A stretch of DNA of 64,000 nucleotides from Dolomedes plantarius (taxonomy: Eukaryota > Arthropoda > Arachnida > Araneae > Dolomedidae). Under the pieces are notes generated by a model that was not told the origin of the DNA, did no database searches, and saw only the letters and a list, made by a program, of their open reading frames with translations. Positions 50,841 through 62,031 of this stretch are shown here, piece after piece. The DNA is taken from the NCBI GenBank assembly GCA_907164885.2, contig OU015500.1, positions 52,589,033 through 52,653,032 on the forward strand. Direction: 5' to 3'. Position 1 is the first letter of the stretch. The number at the start of each line of letters is the position of its first letter. The translations under genes were made by a program, and so were the position numbers.

Positions 50841-51396
50841 CAGAGTGTCCGGGTTCAAAGTATTTAAATGTTATGGCTTATTTTCACGGAACTAACCATA
50901 TAAATTAAAAAAAAATATTTAAATAGAAGAACATCTTACCAAGTTTTAATATCAGTTATAGATTTCGATCATAGTATCATAAATCTCGATGTGTACATCT
51001 TTTGTAACACGACTAACGTCTAAATGGTAATCCAGTTCTCTCCAAGTGTTTTGTAGCATATCAGGAGTTATTACTGCTTGAATGATACGCTTCTTCAACT
51101 CATCCACAATTTCATTTTTTTGTTTATACACAACGGATTTATTGAATCCCTAAGCAAAATACTCTAATAAATCCTGATAATATACGAAACACTTGGAGAG
51201 AACTGGATTACCATTTAGACTTTCATCGTGATACAAAAGGTGCACACATCGAAATCTATGATACTATGATCAAAATCTATTATTGATATTAATACTTAGT
51301 GAGATGTTCTTTCTATATAAATATTTTTTTAATTATAATGGGCAGTTCCATAATAATAAGTCATAAATTTTGGATAATTTTAGCCCTGTCACCCTG
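50841..51396. mobile_element. mariner-derived fold-back MITE with coding arms
   Basis: Ends CAGAGTGTCCGGGTTCAAAG and, in reverse, CAGGGTGACAGGGCTAAAAT sit next to TA on both sides. Arms of about 230 bp pair through TTAAAAAAAAATATTTAAAT, GAACATCTTACCAAG and TGGTAATCCAGTTCTCTCC. Both arms encode the same mariner C-terminal segment in opposite directions, so the stem is an inverted duplication of the transposase 3' end. It is inserted in a ~185-bp tandem repeat (50710-50838 and 51455-51575). Confidence 0.85.
50952..51130 (-). pseudogene. mariner transposase C-terminus in left arm
   Basis: The minus strand reads KNEIVDELKKRIIQAVITP, then DMLQNTWRELDYHLDVSRVT and DVHIEIYDTMIEIYN-stop, matching the mariner tail (xLKxRIxxAxxxxxPxMLQNxWxELDYRLDVCRVT). 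The right arm (about 51165-51290, plus) carries a second, more broken copy. No catalytic residue is included. Confidence 0.8.
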
Positions 51397-51575
51397 TATT
51401 ATAAATGGAAGAAATTATTTAAAAATGTCATTATAACTTCATTATATTCCATTTTAAATATTAAGTATAATGTTTCATAATATCGGCAACTTGATATAAT
51501 TAAAAATGCACAGTCAGGAAATCTTTATCAAATAATTCGGTTATATTCCACAACTACCCCATCTACCAAACAGCA

Positions 51576-52202
51576 ACTTTTTTTTTTCCAATTTATCAAT
51601 AGCGTTTGGTATCCAGATTTATTCTTTTCTCAGATCTTAGCCACTGGATGGGAAAACGATTTCTTTAGGGTTTTTCTTGTCTTTTTACGCTTCGTTAGCC
51701 CAGAATAAAAAGATAATGCATTTATCGACGCAACTTCTACTTCTTATTATGTTTGGCTTCAGGGAAAAAAGAGAGAGAAAGAGAGAGAGAGAGAAAGAAT
51801 AAGAGCGTATTGAGGTAAGGAAATAGAAAAATCTGTAACCGATGAAGACCGTAGAATACCAAATGATTTCAAGATTTATTTAAATAAATTTCTTCCATTT
51901 GTAAATATTTTTATAATGTATAATTTCTCCTATAATCCGAGACATTTCCAAGGAATTATCATGGTGGGAGATTATGCAAATCAATGCATTAAAATGTCAT
52001 AAATATCTTTCGTAGGTCTGCTCTTTTTGTAAGTCTAAAGATACCCAATAACTTTTTTCTACAACTGAAGCAGAAAAGAGTCATAAAAGGAAAAAATTCG
52101 ATAAACGGACTTGGATCGTAATCGTATGTTTATCGTATAATATGAGAAACATCAGGTTTTTTTTTTTTTTTTCATTATATGATAAAAAAAAGAGAGGAAA
52201 GA
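51576..52202. other. AT-rich DNA with (GA)n tract
   Basis: A purine tract of GAGA units lies at about 51766-51799. Otherwise nothing recognisable. Confidence 0.6.
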
Positions 52203-52648
52203 TTACACGGGGTAAAACAGTGGTAATAGATAATGACAACAAGACGAATTGAGAAAAATGATGTAAACACAACGCTAAAATTCCGAATAATGATATAGGT
52301 TTTTTTCCCTCTATATTGTACAAATATCTATTATAATGATATTTTAAAGGATTTTGAAGTAGGATAAATGTGATTATTTTATTACTGGTAAAAGCTAGGC
52401 TTATTGAAAGTCAATATTATTATTTCGGGTATAGATAAATTTTAAAAAAACCTATCTTATTCAAATTATGAGATTTAGATTAATTTAATAGTAATTAGTG
52501 TTTTCTCTCTCTCTTTCGCTGTCGGTAAGAAATAATACTTATCATCAATTCATAAATATCGAAATTTTGCAACTTAGTTAAATTTTTATGGTGCTGTTAT
52601 GTATTTTTGGTTATTAGAGTAATTAATCACTGTAAGAATAGGCTAAAA
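52203..52648 (+). repeat. ~450-bp direct repeat, copy 2
   Basis: Near-identical to 49182-49648. The upstream junction follows GAGGAAAG and the downstream junction precedes TGTAGAATATC; neither shows the TTAA ends of the element that holds copy 1. The low divergence points to a recent duplication. Confidence 0.95.
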
Positions 52649-54479
52649 TGTAGAATATCTGCATCAATAGTTACCATACTACCCTAAACTATTCTTACTT
52701 TGAGAAGAAAGTGTCGAAAATTTATCGGATAGCATGAATTTTTATCACAATGGTCTCAGTCGATGATCAACATTTGACTCTAAAGTACAGTTACATTTTG
52801 TCACTAAGGAAAATATACAGCAAGTGTCCTTAAACTTTAAGTAACAGATGATAATGCATATCCTCAAATACAATCTGGTATATCCTCAATACATATTCAT
52901 GCATATTAGATCAATTGAATAATGTTTAGATTTTTTGATGTCAGAACGGAGTCTGTACATATATTTTCTTCTATAGGACAAAATATTATTTTAAAAATAA
53001 TATTTTTTTTGCTTTTTTAAAAATATATTTACACAGTAAAGTAATCTCCGTGCTTTTTAATTTTTCTCCATAATTTTTCTGTAAGTTTCGGCATGGATTT
53101 TACGAAGGAAACGGGAGGTAAAAATTGAAATAATTTACAGTCATTTTGTGGAATATCTCCCATTTCTCCATTTCATGAAAGCTAACTATGCCGACCACTT
53201 TTATTTTATGTAGAGTTAATGGTATTTTCTAACGAGGTTCCATGAAAAATCCTGAATAGCATCTTGCTGCTAGATTGTGGATAACAATAAAGATGGAGAT
53301 ACCTTTACCTGCATGAACAGAACTGTGTTAACCGATAACCAGGATCATTCATTCGATCATTTTAAATTATGTAGATGGTTATCGTTAATTAGGGCTTGAA
53401 TTCGCATTCTATAGATATGAAGTACTTAAGAATTTTCTTCATAATGATAAAAGAAGTTATTTTCGTAATGCATCAAATTTATATGAAAGGGGAAAATGCG
53501 TGTTGAAGAGGATCCAAGAACAATTGTGGTGAAAAAATGCTTTAAATATTATTGACATTAATGATCATTTCAATGTAACACAATTAACAAATTTATAAAA
53601 AATTATTCGGAAAATGAATGCTCTTAGAAATAGTTTCTTCTTTATTGTTTGAAAGAGTTTCTGAAAGAAATCCTTCAAATACAACTATAAAATATATTAG
53701 AAAAATATTATACCACTAACAATTCATTAGAATAAATGCATAATATTTATCATAGTTTTTTTTCAAAAATTCTTTTGATTAATATAACTACATGGAATTT
53801 AGTTTTACTTGTATTATCAAATCAAGATATTTTTACGAAGAAAAGCCCTCAATTAATAAATAATTTTAATAAACACAGTTACATAAAATTTGCAAATTTA
53901 TAGTTTATAAGCGAAACTATAATAATTATATATCGAATAATCATGCATATCTGATCAGAATTAGAATGCTACTTTCATAATTCTGCATTCAAGTCTTACA
54001 ATTTCGTCTTTAATTTATAAAACTAAATGAATACAAATTGATCAAACTATATAAATGCAAATTAACAAAACTACTGTTTGTATTAAACAAAGGGGAAACG
54101 AGCTGATTAAAGTTTCACAAAGTAAAATCTCTAAAAATATCGCGAAACTCAGCTTTCCATTTAGAAACGAAAATTTTCGAAGCAATCTTTGCGAGGTAAT
54201 CTTCAACCGTACAACAAAAGGAATAAAATCGATGCACACATATTTCTGTTCTCTATTGAATGATACTTTGTTTGTACAGACGTGAGGAATGCAATTTTAC
54301 TTCAATTAATCTATACTACAGGTAACATCAGAAGGTTACTCTGTTCTGTGATCGATTTATCGATAGCCGTTGAATCACAATTCTCCTTTTTGATCTCGCA
54401 TACCTAACTTCAAGTAAAGTTTTTCTTCTTTTGATATCAATCTTTTAATATCAATGTCTTCAGATCAATTTTTATTAGG
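52649..54479. other. AT-rich DNA, no gene seen
   Basis: No recognisable domain on either strand. The segment 53030-53290 is less AT-rich and could derive from a mariner, but I could not read a convincing motif. Confidence 0.4.
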
Positions 54480-54765
54480 GAAATGCATCTTCACTTAAAT
54501 TAAAGGTTAGTTAATACGTGGAGCTAAATTTAATTATTCCAATTTCTCTAGTCATCAATAATTTCTCTTCAAATACCTAATTACGAAAATCTTGTTATAC
54601 GCGTCATTCCTTTTAAGAAATTTCAAAGGAAGAATCTTCAGTGGTATTTCTATTCATGACAATAATAGAAAAATTTATTAGAGGCCATTGGAGGAAGCTA
54701 TTTTCTGTGTCCGAAATGGCTAATGCAAATTTAAAATGGGAGGTATGAAATGGCAAAATTTATAA

Positions 54766-55437
54766 TCTATATAAATATAAAACAGTTCCGTAACTTACTG
54801 ACTGACTGACTGACAGACAACCCAAAGACCAAACCGTTGGAAATAAAGGGCTGAAATTTTGCATGGCGATTCTTCTTATAGTGTAAAGGTGCACTAAGAG
54901 AAATTTTTGAAAAATTCTTAGATGTTTTTAAAATTAAATTTTTAATCAATTTTTGTAATATTCTTTGAAGTTTGCATTCAAAATAATAATTTGAGGGTTA
55001 TAAAATTTATATCACGAGAAAGATCATAAAAATTCCTTTAAAATGAAGTCTTTTTTTAATCTTTACCTCCATTTTCTGATTTTTGATGAACTTTTAAATA
55101 TTAATTTTTAGAATTTAATTTAATAAATGCTGATCATGTGGTTTCTTTTCTTTTAATTTTGCGTCACGTGCATAGCAACGAAATAGACAAAAAAATTTAA
55201 TATTTGCTTCTACATTATTTTGAATATTTTCTTCTACACTATTTTGTCTATAAAAATATCCCTTACGATTTTTTATAAATATATTTTTTTTCGTTTTTTT
55301 TTTCTACATCAAATGCATACATTGATCATTGTATTTATTATACATACATTTATACATATTTTTTGCATTAATTTCATACATTGACAGTTGTATCTAATTT
55401 GAATGTACTCCGTAGCGAATTACGGGTTTTCAGCTAG
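54766..55437 (+). mobile_element. Non-autonomous Helitron, copy D
   Basis: A|TCTATATAAATATAAAACAG to TTTTCAGCTAG|T, with the GACCAAACCGTTGGA and TTTTGCATGGCGATTC boxes and the CTCCGTAGCGAATTACGGG hairpin. It lies within the 306-bp tandem array, whose sequence continues on both sides. 672 bp, non-coding. Confidence 0.82.
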
Positions 55438-55811
55438 TTGTTATTAAGAGTTTTCTATACAATGCATCTAAATTTAAAGAAAAGTTAGTTAATGCGTGAA
55501 GCTAAGTTTAATCATTTCAACATCTGTAGTCATCAATAATTTCTCTGCAGGTAACTAATCACGAAAATCTATTTATATGCATCCTTCCTATTATGACATT
55601 TCAAAGGAAGAATCGTCAGTAAACGTAATCATGTCAATGATAGAAAACTGTATCAGAGTTCATTCAGGGAAATTATTTTGTGTGTCCGAAATGCCCTATA
55701 CAAAGTCTAAATGAAATGGCAAAGCACACCATTATTGTTAATAAGAGTTTTCTATAAAATGCATCTTCATTTAAAGTAAACTTAATTAATGCTTAGAGCT
55801 ACGTTTAATCT

Positions 55812-55861
55812 TTTCCTTACGGGGTGGGGTAGCATGTATCCCAAAATATATAGCCCAAGAA

Positions 55862-55938
<77 letters not shown>

Positions 55939-56005
55939 TCATCCATTCTTGGGCTCGTATTCTTGAGATACATACTATCCCACCTCGTAAGGGATAGGTA
56001 TAACA
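55812..56005. mobile_element. Small fold-back element with (TA)n loop
   Basis: CCTTACGGGGTGGGGTAGC at the left pairs with GATAGTATGTATC...CCTCGTAAGG at the right, and AGCCCAAGAATGAA pairs with TTCATCCATTCTTGGGCT. About 50-bp arms enclose roughly 75 bp of TA. It interrupts unit three of the 306-bp array between GTTTAATC and ATTTCAAC. Confidence 0.85.
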
Positions 56006-56161
56006 TTTCAACATCTGCAGTCATCAATAATTTCTTTACAAGTACCTAATTACAAATTTAGTTATATGCGTCTTCACTTTTATGAAATTTCAAAAGAAGA
56101 ATCGTTAGTAGTTCTAGTCATGACAATAATAGAAAAATGTATTAGAGTTCATTGAGAAGTA

Positions 56162-57045
56162 CACTACCTACAAATAAGTATTTGGACACCCATGCAAATG
56201 ACGATATCTGTAGTCCTGATATATGTCACATCCTCCGCCGTTAAATATCGTGTAGAAAACAGCATTGGCATAAATCGCATGCAAGATGCCACAAAGTGCA
56301 GAGTTATCTGATTTCGAGAAAAGTGTAATCGTCAGGTATCACAGAAATGGCCGATCCTTAAGGGAAATATCTAGTGAGTTCAATTACCCAAAAATCTACA
56401 TTGGTCTATGTGTTTCAGAAGTGGAAGGCGAGCGGTGATTGCCGGAATGTGCCCCGAGTCGACAAACCCACGAAACTGGGAGATAGAGACCGACGGAGGC
56501 TGTCCAAAGAATTTCGGAAGAACCGAACCCAACCGATGGACCACATACTCCAGGAATTTCAAAAGGCATCCGGAAGTGTTGTTTCGATGAATACCATCCG
56601 TAAGGAAGCCCATCTGCTTGGTTTTCATGGTAATTATGCCGCCTATAAGCCTTTGATCACAAAACCCAACAGCACTGCGCTGTTAATGTGGTGCAAAGCA
56701 CGTTGAAAGTGGACCTTAGATTAGTGGAAAAGGGTTCTCGGGAGCGACAAATCAAGGTTCACCCTCTACTGTTTGGATGGCAGGGTCTGGGTCTGGCGTA
56801 TGCTTGTAGAATGCTTCCTGGCAGAATGTATTGTACCCACAGTAAAGTTCGACGAAGGTGGATTTATGCTCTGGTTTTTTTTCCTTGTATGGACAGGGAC
56901 CCTTGGTCCCATTTCATGGTAAGCTCAACGCCGACGCCTACTGCACTATTTGGGAGAACAGTGTGCTTCCTACGTTGTGACAGTTTTACGGGTTGGATTC
57001 ATGTTACTTTTAGGATGACAAGACCAGCTGTGATGTTGTGATATT
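56162..57045 (+). pseudogene. Tc1-like transposon, 3'-truncated, with broken transposase
   Basis: The left end reads CACTACCTACAAATAAGTATT after TA, in the style of Tc1-like termini with a GGACACCC subterminal box. ATG at 56286 starts MPQSAELSDFEKSVIVRYHR, then NGRSLREISSEF (first helix-turn-helix). A frameshift near 56374 leads to STLVYVFQKWKASGDCRNVP and the QEFQKASGSVVSMNTIRKEA segment. Another shift gives RVLGSDKSRFTLYCLDGRVW, with the first catalytic Asp, and FFFLVWTGTLGPI. A QDDKTS-like remnant of the second Asp motif near 57015 is the last recognisable part. The third catalytic residue and right terminus are gone. Confidence 0.88.
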
Positions 57046-57049
57046 TATA

Positions 57050-57569
57050 TGTAAAAATAGGAATTAACGCATTTATAGATACCATAGCAAATGGTATATA
57101 ATTATACAGACATAGATGCACGCATGTATAAATGTACATTTGTGTTTCTAAAATGTTTTAAATCTAATGTAAACCATGACCCCTTTCTACAAATCATAAA
57201 CATTTTTGAAGTAGATAATGAGTTCCTCTATAGGCAGTAAGTTTGTTAATAAATAAGTATCCTATATGACTTACATATACTTGTGAGATTAAACAGCGTA
57301 AAGGATATTGCTTCACTGCCACAGTAGCATTAGTTAATTGTTCATTGAGACAATCACACCAATGCTTATCAGCCCTGATGATGAACTATTGATTAGTCCG
57401 AAACACGTTGCTTTTTAATTGTATCATAGTATTGAAGAAATGTTCTTTACGTAAGTCTACTACATGTTCGGGGAGTGAGGTAATTTCTTTAATCAGGAAT
57501 TTATACTTAGGTGGCCTGTCACACCTCAACCATATATAAAAAGCATGTCTTCAGTTTTACATAATAAAA
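57050..57569. other. Unassigned AT-rich DNA
   Basis: No domain. GATGATGAACTATTGATTAG and ACATGTTCGG near 57370-57470 show no known context. Confidence 0.45.
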
Positions 57570-59110
57570 AAATATTCATGGCATTTCCTGTTTAGTCCCT
57601 TAGTTGTCAATATGTCATTGCTTGACACCGATTTTTAACTTTTATTTATCTTCTTGGGGAATAAATATTTTGAGTTCCGATAATTCAAATTTAAAATCAG
57701 TACCTGTCCGTCAAAAGGCTGGCATTATATTAAAATAATGTAGCATTAAAATTTTTCATATTTTCTTGAATTTGCTCTTCTCTACCTTGTCTTTCAGCTA
57801 TAACATTTTTTTTAATGTTTGTCTTCTTTTAAGAGAAAGTTGTAAGGTATACATAAGATTCGATTCACGCGAATCGAACTTTTGAGTGAATAAATTAAAG
57901 AAGCTGCTTCAGATATGCTAATTTCGGCATACGCGCTTGGTATAAATACCATGCAGCTTGATTAAAGAAAAAGTTGATAGATAAGTGAGTTAAGGAAGCC
58001 ACGAGGTAAGCATCTCCAGGTGGTAACCGACACTTGTGCTTAGCTGGCCCAAAGTTTAGGTGGTTGACTTACTGTTCGTAAGTATTGAAAAATATATTGT
58101 TCTTGAAAGCTGTATTTATATATTCGTACAAGTAGTACGTATGCTTATTTTTGTAAAGCAAAATCTACATGTGCAACGAATTAAATAAACTTTGTTTCAT
58201 GCATAAATTGTGTTTGTATTCAATTCATTTAGAGTGTCACTTCAAATTATATACACCCAAGTCTGGGTAGAAGTGCTGAAATCTCTATAAAGTGTTAATG
58301 CCCTACTGTGGAAATTAGGATACAACATTTCTTTCCTTAGAGCTTCCAATATTTCTTTCCTTTTAATTCAGATAAGTAAAGTTCAAAATGAACATCTGTC
58401 CATCAAAAAACTGTCATTTTATTAAAATTATGTATCATTGAAAATTTTCATTTTTTCCAGAATTTACTTTTCACCAACTTGTATTTCAGCTACAACATTA
58501 AAATAAAAAAAATACTGTCTAAAAATACTGTCTTCTTTTATATGAAAGTGTTAATTGAGTGCCTTACTGTGTAAGTTATGATACAATATTTCTTTCCTTA
58601 GAACTTTCAATATGTTTTTCTTTGAGTTCAGATAAGCAAAGTTTAAAAAGATCATCTGTCTATCAAAAGCCTGACATTTTATTAAAATTGTGTGTCATAA
58701 AAATTTTTCGTTTTTTTCCATAATTTACTTTCCACTAACTTGCATTTTCGCTACAACATTTAAAAGAGCCAATTTTTGTCTTATTTTATGTGAAAGTGGC
58801 AAGTGCGTGACTTACTGTGTAAGTTATGATACAATATTTCTTTCCTTAGAGCTTCCAATATTTTTTCTTTTCAGTTCAGATAAGCAACTTTTAAAAAGAA
58901 CATCTCTCTATCAAAAGGCTGACATTTAATAAAAATTGTGTGTCATTAAAATTTTTCATTTTTTTCCTTAATTTACTTTCCACTAACTTGTATTTCAGCT
59001 ACAACATTTAAAAGAAAAAATTTTTGTCTTATTTTACGTGAAAGTGGCAAGTGCGTGCCTTACTATGGAAGATATGGTACAATATTTCTTTCCTTAGAGC
59101 TTTCTGTGTT
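57570..59110 (+). repeat. ~248-bp tandem array, about four units, split by a solo LTR
   Basis: CTTTCCTTAG recurs at 58331, 58592, 58840 and 59088 (steps 261, 248, 248). Each unit holds CATCTGTC(T/C)ATCAAAA, ACTTTCCACTAACTTG and CTACAACATT. A further, more diverged unit precedes the LTR at 57590-57840 and continues after it at 58290. No coding. Confidence 0.9.
57841..58289 (+). mobile_element. Solo LTR, plus orientation
   Basis: Starts TGTAAGGTATACATAAG, ends CTCTATA, flanked by AAGT at 57837-57840 and 58290-58293. TATAAATACC about 100 bp in is a TATA box and AATAAA near 58185 a polyadenylation signal. Shares ends and several blocks with the minus copy at 16179-16664, while the middle 100 bp differ. 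It interrupts one unit of the 248-bp array. No internal retrotransposon code is present. Confidence 0.8.
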
Positions 59111-59458
59111 TTAGTTTGAAGGAATATTTCAGCATCTCTCCAAAGATAATATTATTATTTTTGTACATAAAAATACTTGCATTTTTCTGGATAAATCCTG
59201 CACAACACTTCATTATTCAAGAACAAGGGAGTAAGAAGATTTTTATATCAAAACCGGCATCTTACAAAGCGCTGTGTCTTTTGTCTTTTTGAACAGAGAG
59301 ACTGCTTCAGCACTTTTATGCAAAAATAAGTTGGCGTGTCTATCTACTTTGCCGATTTGGCATCATATTAAAGAAAAATAACTTTATTCTGCATTTCTCG
59401 ACTGATAGAAAAACTATTTATGTCTAACAACAAAATAACGAGAGTTATTATACATAGT

Positions 59459-59853
59459 ATTATTTGTAGGTTAACCCTGTGCTGACATCTATGTTTATAA
59501 GATGTAAATATCGGGAAACATTTAAAAATTAACCTTAACACTAGAAAGACGGCTGTAGTCATTTTGACGGTTTCGGACATACTATTGAGCACTATGTCTA
59601 TACAGTACTTATGTCCTCGGGCTTCTGAAATTTTATGACTTTTTTCTAATTTAAGGATTATTTGTAGGTTAACCCTGTGCTGACATCTATGTTTATAAGA
59701 TGTAAATATCGGGAAACATTTAAAAATTAACCTTAACACTAGAAAGACGGCTGTAGTCATTTTGACGGTTTCGGACATACTATTGAGCACTATGTCTATA
59801 CAGTACTTATGTCCTCAGGCTTCTGAAATTTTATGACTTTTTTCTAATTTAAG
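59459..59853 (+). repeat. 198-bp tandem duplication of transposon end plus flank
   Basis: ATTATTTGTAGG to CTAATTTAAGG occurs twice in tandem (59459-59656 and 59657 onward), almost identical. Each unit contains about 80 bp of outside DNA, TTAA, the CACTAGAAAGACGG terminus and the first ~115 bp of the piggyBac MITE. Unlike the array at 17 kb there is no filler. Confidence 0.95.
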
Positions 59854-60093
59854 GGAAATATACAAAAACATTTACAAAATTATATTCGATAGTAAAGAGG
59901 GGGAGAAAATTTGTTGTATACCTACTAAGCCGTCGATTTGACGGCAATATAGAAAACAGGCAGAAATCTTTAAAATAATACTCGAAAAATGTTAGTTACT
60001 CTTCGTCTCTTCATCCTTTTGCAAATAACAGAAATATTGGGTCTTCGGATGTATTGGTGTTGAAAAATAAGCACTGCACAAACCACTGATATA

Positions 60094-61467
60094 CCATCAA
60101 CTAGGGTAACTTTGGCCCTTGCGGGTGACTTTGGCCCAACAAATGAAAAAAGATTGCATGTGCAGTAAATAGACAAAGGAGAGTGATTATCACGTATTTA
60201 CTGCAAGGTCCAATAAGTGGCAATACTGCCTTCACTTTCTCATAGTTTTGTCTTGTAGTTCCTCAATTTACCACATCTACAGTACTGCTCCACTTTGGCA
60301 TGACTAAAACGTATATTTCTGTTGCTTTCCAACATTTCCTTGTAAATTTGATAGACCACGTGATTCAGAGAAGCTAAGCGAAATGCCTCAGTTTATTGTT
60401 AATTGTTTCAAATATTTTCACTGTCATTATCTTGATTTATTTTTTGGTTTGCCGACTAACGGATATTTACTACATTAGGCAAACTTTGTCCAAGGTCTTG
60501 GGGTAACTTTGGCCCAACATGGCAGTTGGGCCAAAGTTACTCCAACTACTCCTTCTACTTCTAAAAGGGGTCCAGTTTCAAAGAGGCGAAAACGACAATG
60601 CTCCAACTCTTCAGAAAGTAATAAACAAAACATTACAAACAAGCAAGTAAATCTCAAACACGGGAGGACTCTGAATTTGTACATGTATGCTCTGAACTTG
60701 TACACGCATTCTGTAGATGATTTTGTTATTGTGAAGTACGACGATGAAAAATATCATAGAAATAATTTAAGTTTAACACATATAGGACCGTCTGTGGAAT
60801 GTATGGAAAGAAAACTCAAATTTTGGCGTTTTCCAGAAAAACAGTATAAATTATGTGTGGAAAGAAGTGTGCGGGAAAATCCATTCTCCGAAAATCGAGT
60901 AAAAGAGGAATAAGTTTATTCTTCTAGAATTGGATTATGTTTCTTCTTCATAGTTTGGACTTTAAATTAATCAAAACATATAAGACTGTTAAATAACTGT
61001 TTGCTGATTATCTAATATTATTTTATTTTCTTTGAAAGTTACACTTGTAATTTAAAAATAAAATCAGTTTTGCATAGAAAAAAATGTGGATTTATTGATT
61101 TTTTTCCAAATTTAGCATGAGATTAACTCGGATTAGATAAGATATTATTGATAGGTAATTTCGTAATACGTGTACATGGTCTAACATTGGCCTAAGCTAT
61201 GTCAACAATTTAAATATTTTGTTTTCAAGAGCTGGGCCAATGTTGCTCCAATTCAAGGCAACATTAGCCCAAAATTTGTAAAAAAAATTTAAAAATTGTT
61301 TCAATTTTGTATGTATACTTGAACAATGGATTATATTACAGTTAAATATGTTTAAAATAATATAAACCTCTTATCATATCAAATTTTAATTAGCTTACAA
61401 CAATTATTTGCTTTTCTTGTGAAATAAACATGAAAAATGGGCCAAAATTACCGCAGTTGACGGCATG
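60094..61467 (+). mobile_element. Unclassified element with GGTAACTTTGGCCC ends
   Basis: The left end reads CCATCAACTAGGGTAACTTT and the right, in reverse, CCGTCAACTGCGGTAATTTT, both followed by GGCCC. Its borders are set by comparison with the uninterrupted MITE at 45771 (CACAAACC...TTTACGGATAAAC). The motif GGTAACTTTGGCCC or its complement recurs several times, including a perfect hairpin at 60502-60539. It carries one readable frame. Target duplication not resolved. Confidence 0.75.
60509..60913 (+). pseudogene. C-terminal domain of a transposase-like protein
   Basis: The open frame, which opens at a TTG codon and not an ATG, reads PSTSKRGPVSKRRKRQ, a basic stretch like a nuclear localisation signal. 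It continues with SVDDFVIVKYDDEKYHRNNL, then CMERKLKFWRFPEKQYKL, and ends at TAA at 60913. The pattern GDFVxVxYxxEKxPG...VxxMExxxxxWxWPE is the C-terminal module I recall from many DDE transposase-derived proteins of the pogo/Tigger type. No HTH or DDE code lies upstream within the element, so it is a remnant or last exon. It could be a real terminal exon only if spliced to code outside, for which I see no evidence. Confidence 0.5.
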
Positions 61468-61789
61468 TTTACGGATAAACCATATCAGGTTGTCAGATTG
61501 GCGTTCCCCCATAAAAATATATCTAAATATATACTAATCTATTATATATTGGTATAAAATAGTACAAAATTTAAAGTAATTATCCATATTTTTAAAAAAA
61601 CGTTAAATGTTTTATATTCTAGATTTTATCTTTAACCGTCAAAATGACGGCGTTCAGTTATTTTAGTAAGAAAAAAAATTCCGTCTCTTTAGTGTTAAAA
61701 AAACTATCAGTAATACCTTCACAATATATGAGTACGATATAAAAGCGTTACTCTGCGAGTGAACCTGGAGAGCAAGGTAAAAATATTTT

Positions 61790-61975
61790 AGCATATATTG
61801 CTACCTTGCCGGTGTGGCATCATATTAGGTAAAGTAGCTTTATTCTGTATTTCTTCGACTGATGGAAAAACAATTTATATGTAAGAATAAGTTAACGAAC
61901 TATTTTGTGTTAAACACTATGCTTCCGTATGTGCCTAGACAAATAAACATTGGGACACATTCAACAATTAAACGC
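61790..61975 (+). repeat. Direct repeat of the DNA left of the piggyBac MITE
   Basis: GGCATCATATTA, GACTGATGGAAAAACAATTTAT and TTGTGTTAAACACTATGCTTCC align in order with 59355-59530 at moderate identity. The MITE at 59539-61694 lies between the two copies, so it sits inside or at the edge of an older tandem duplication. Confidence 0.7.
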
Positions 61976-62031
61976 AAAACTATTAATCATAGAATAGAAT
62001 CTCCATAACATATTAGGAAGATATGAAAGTA

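Larger units (their letters stand above)
54480..56160 (+). repeat. 306-bp tandem repeat, three units, each with an insertion near or in it
   Basis: CATCAATAATTTCTC recurs at 54553, 55531 and 56022. After removal of the Helitron (672 bp) and the fold-back element (about 185 bp) both steps are 306 bp. Other shared blocks are AATGCATCTTCATTTAAA, TTTCAAAGGAAGAATC and AATAATAGAAAAATGTATTAG. Units differ by roughly 20%, so the array is old. The third unit ends at the Tc1 at 56162. Confidence 0.85.
59539..61694 (+). mobile_element. piggyBac-type MITE with duplicated end and 1.37-kb insertion
   Basis: TTAA lies at 59535-59538 (and 59733-59736 in the duplicate) and at 61695-61698. The left end is CACTAGAAAGACGGCTG, the right end in reverse CACTAAAGAGACGGAAT. 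Subtracting the 198-bp duplication and the insertion at 60094-61467 leaves about 585 bp, the family length. A related host segment appears on both sides (59340-59540 and 61790-61975). Confidence 0.85.

Noticed and set aside
53030..53290. Possible mariner fragment
   Set aside because: Composition is suggestive, but no catalytic motif or terminal repeat could be read.
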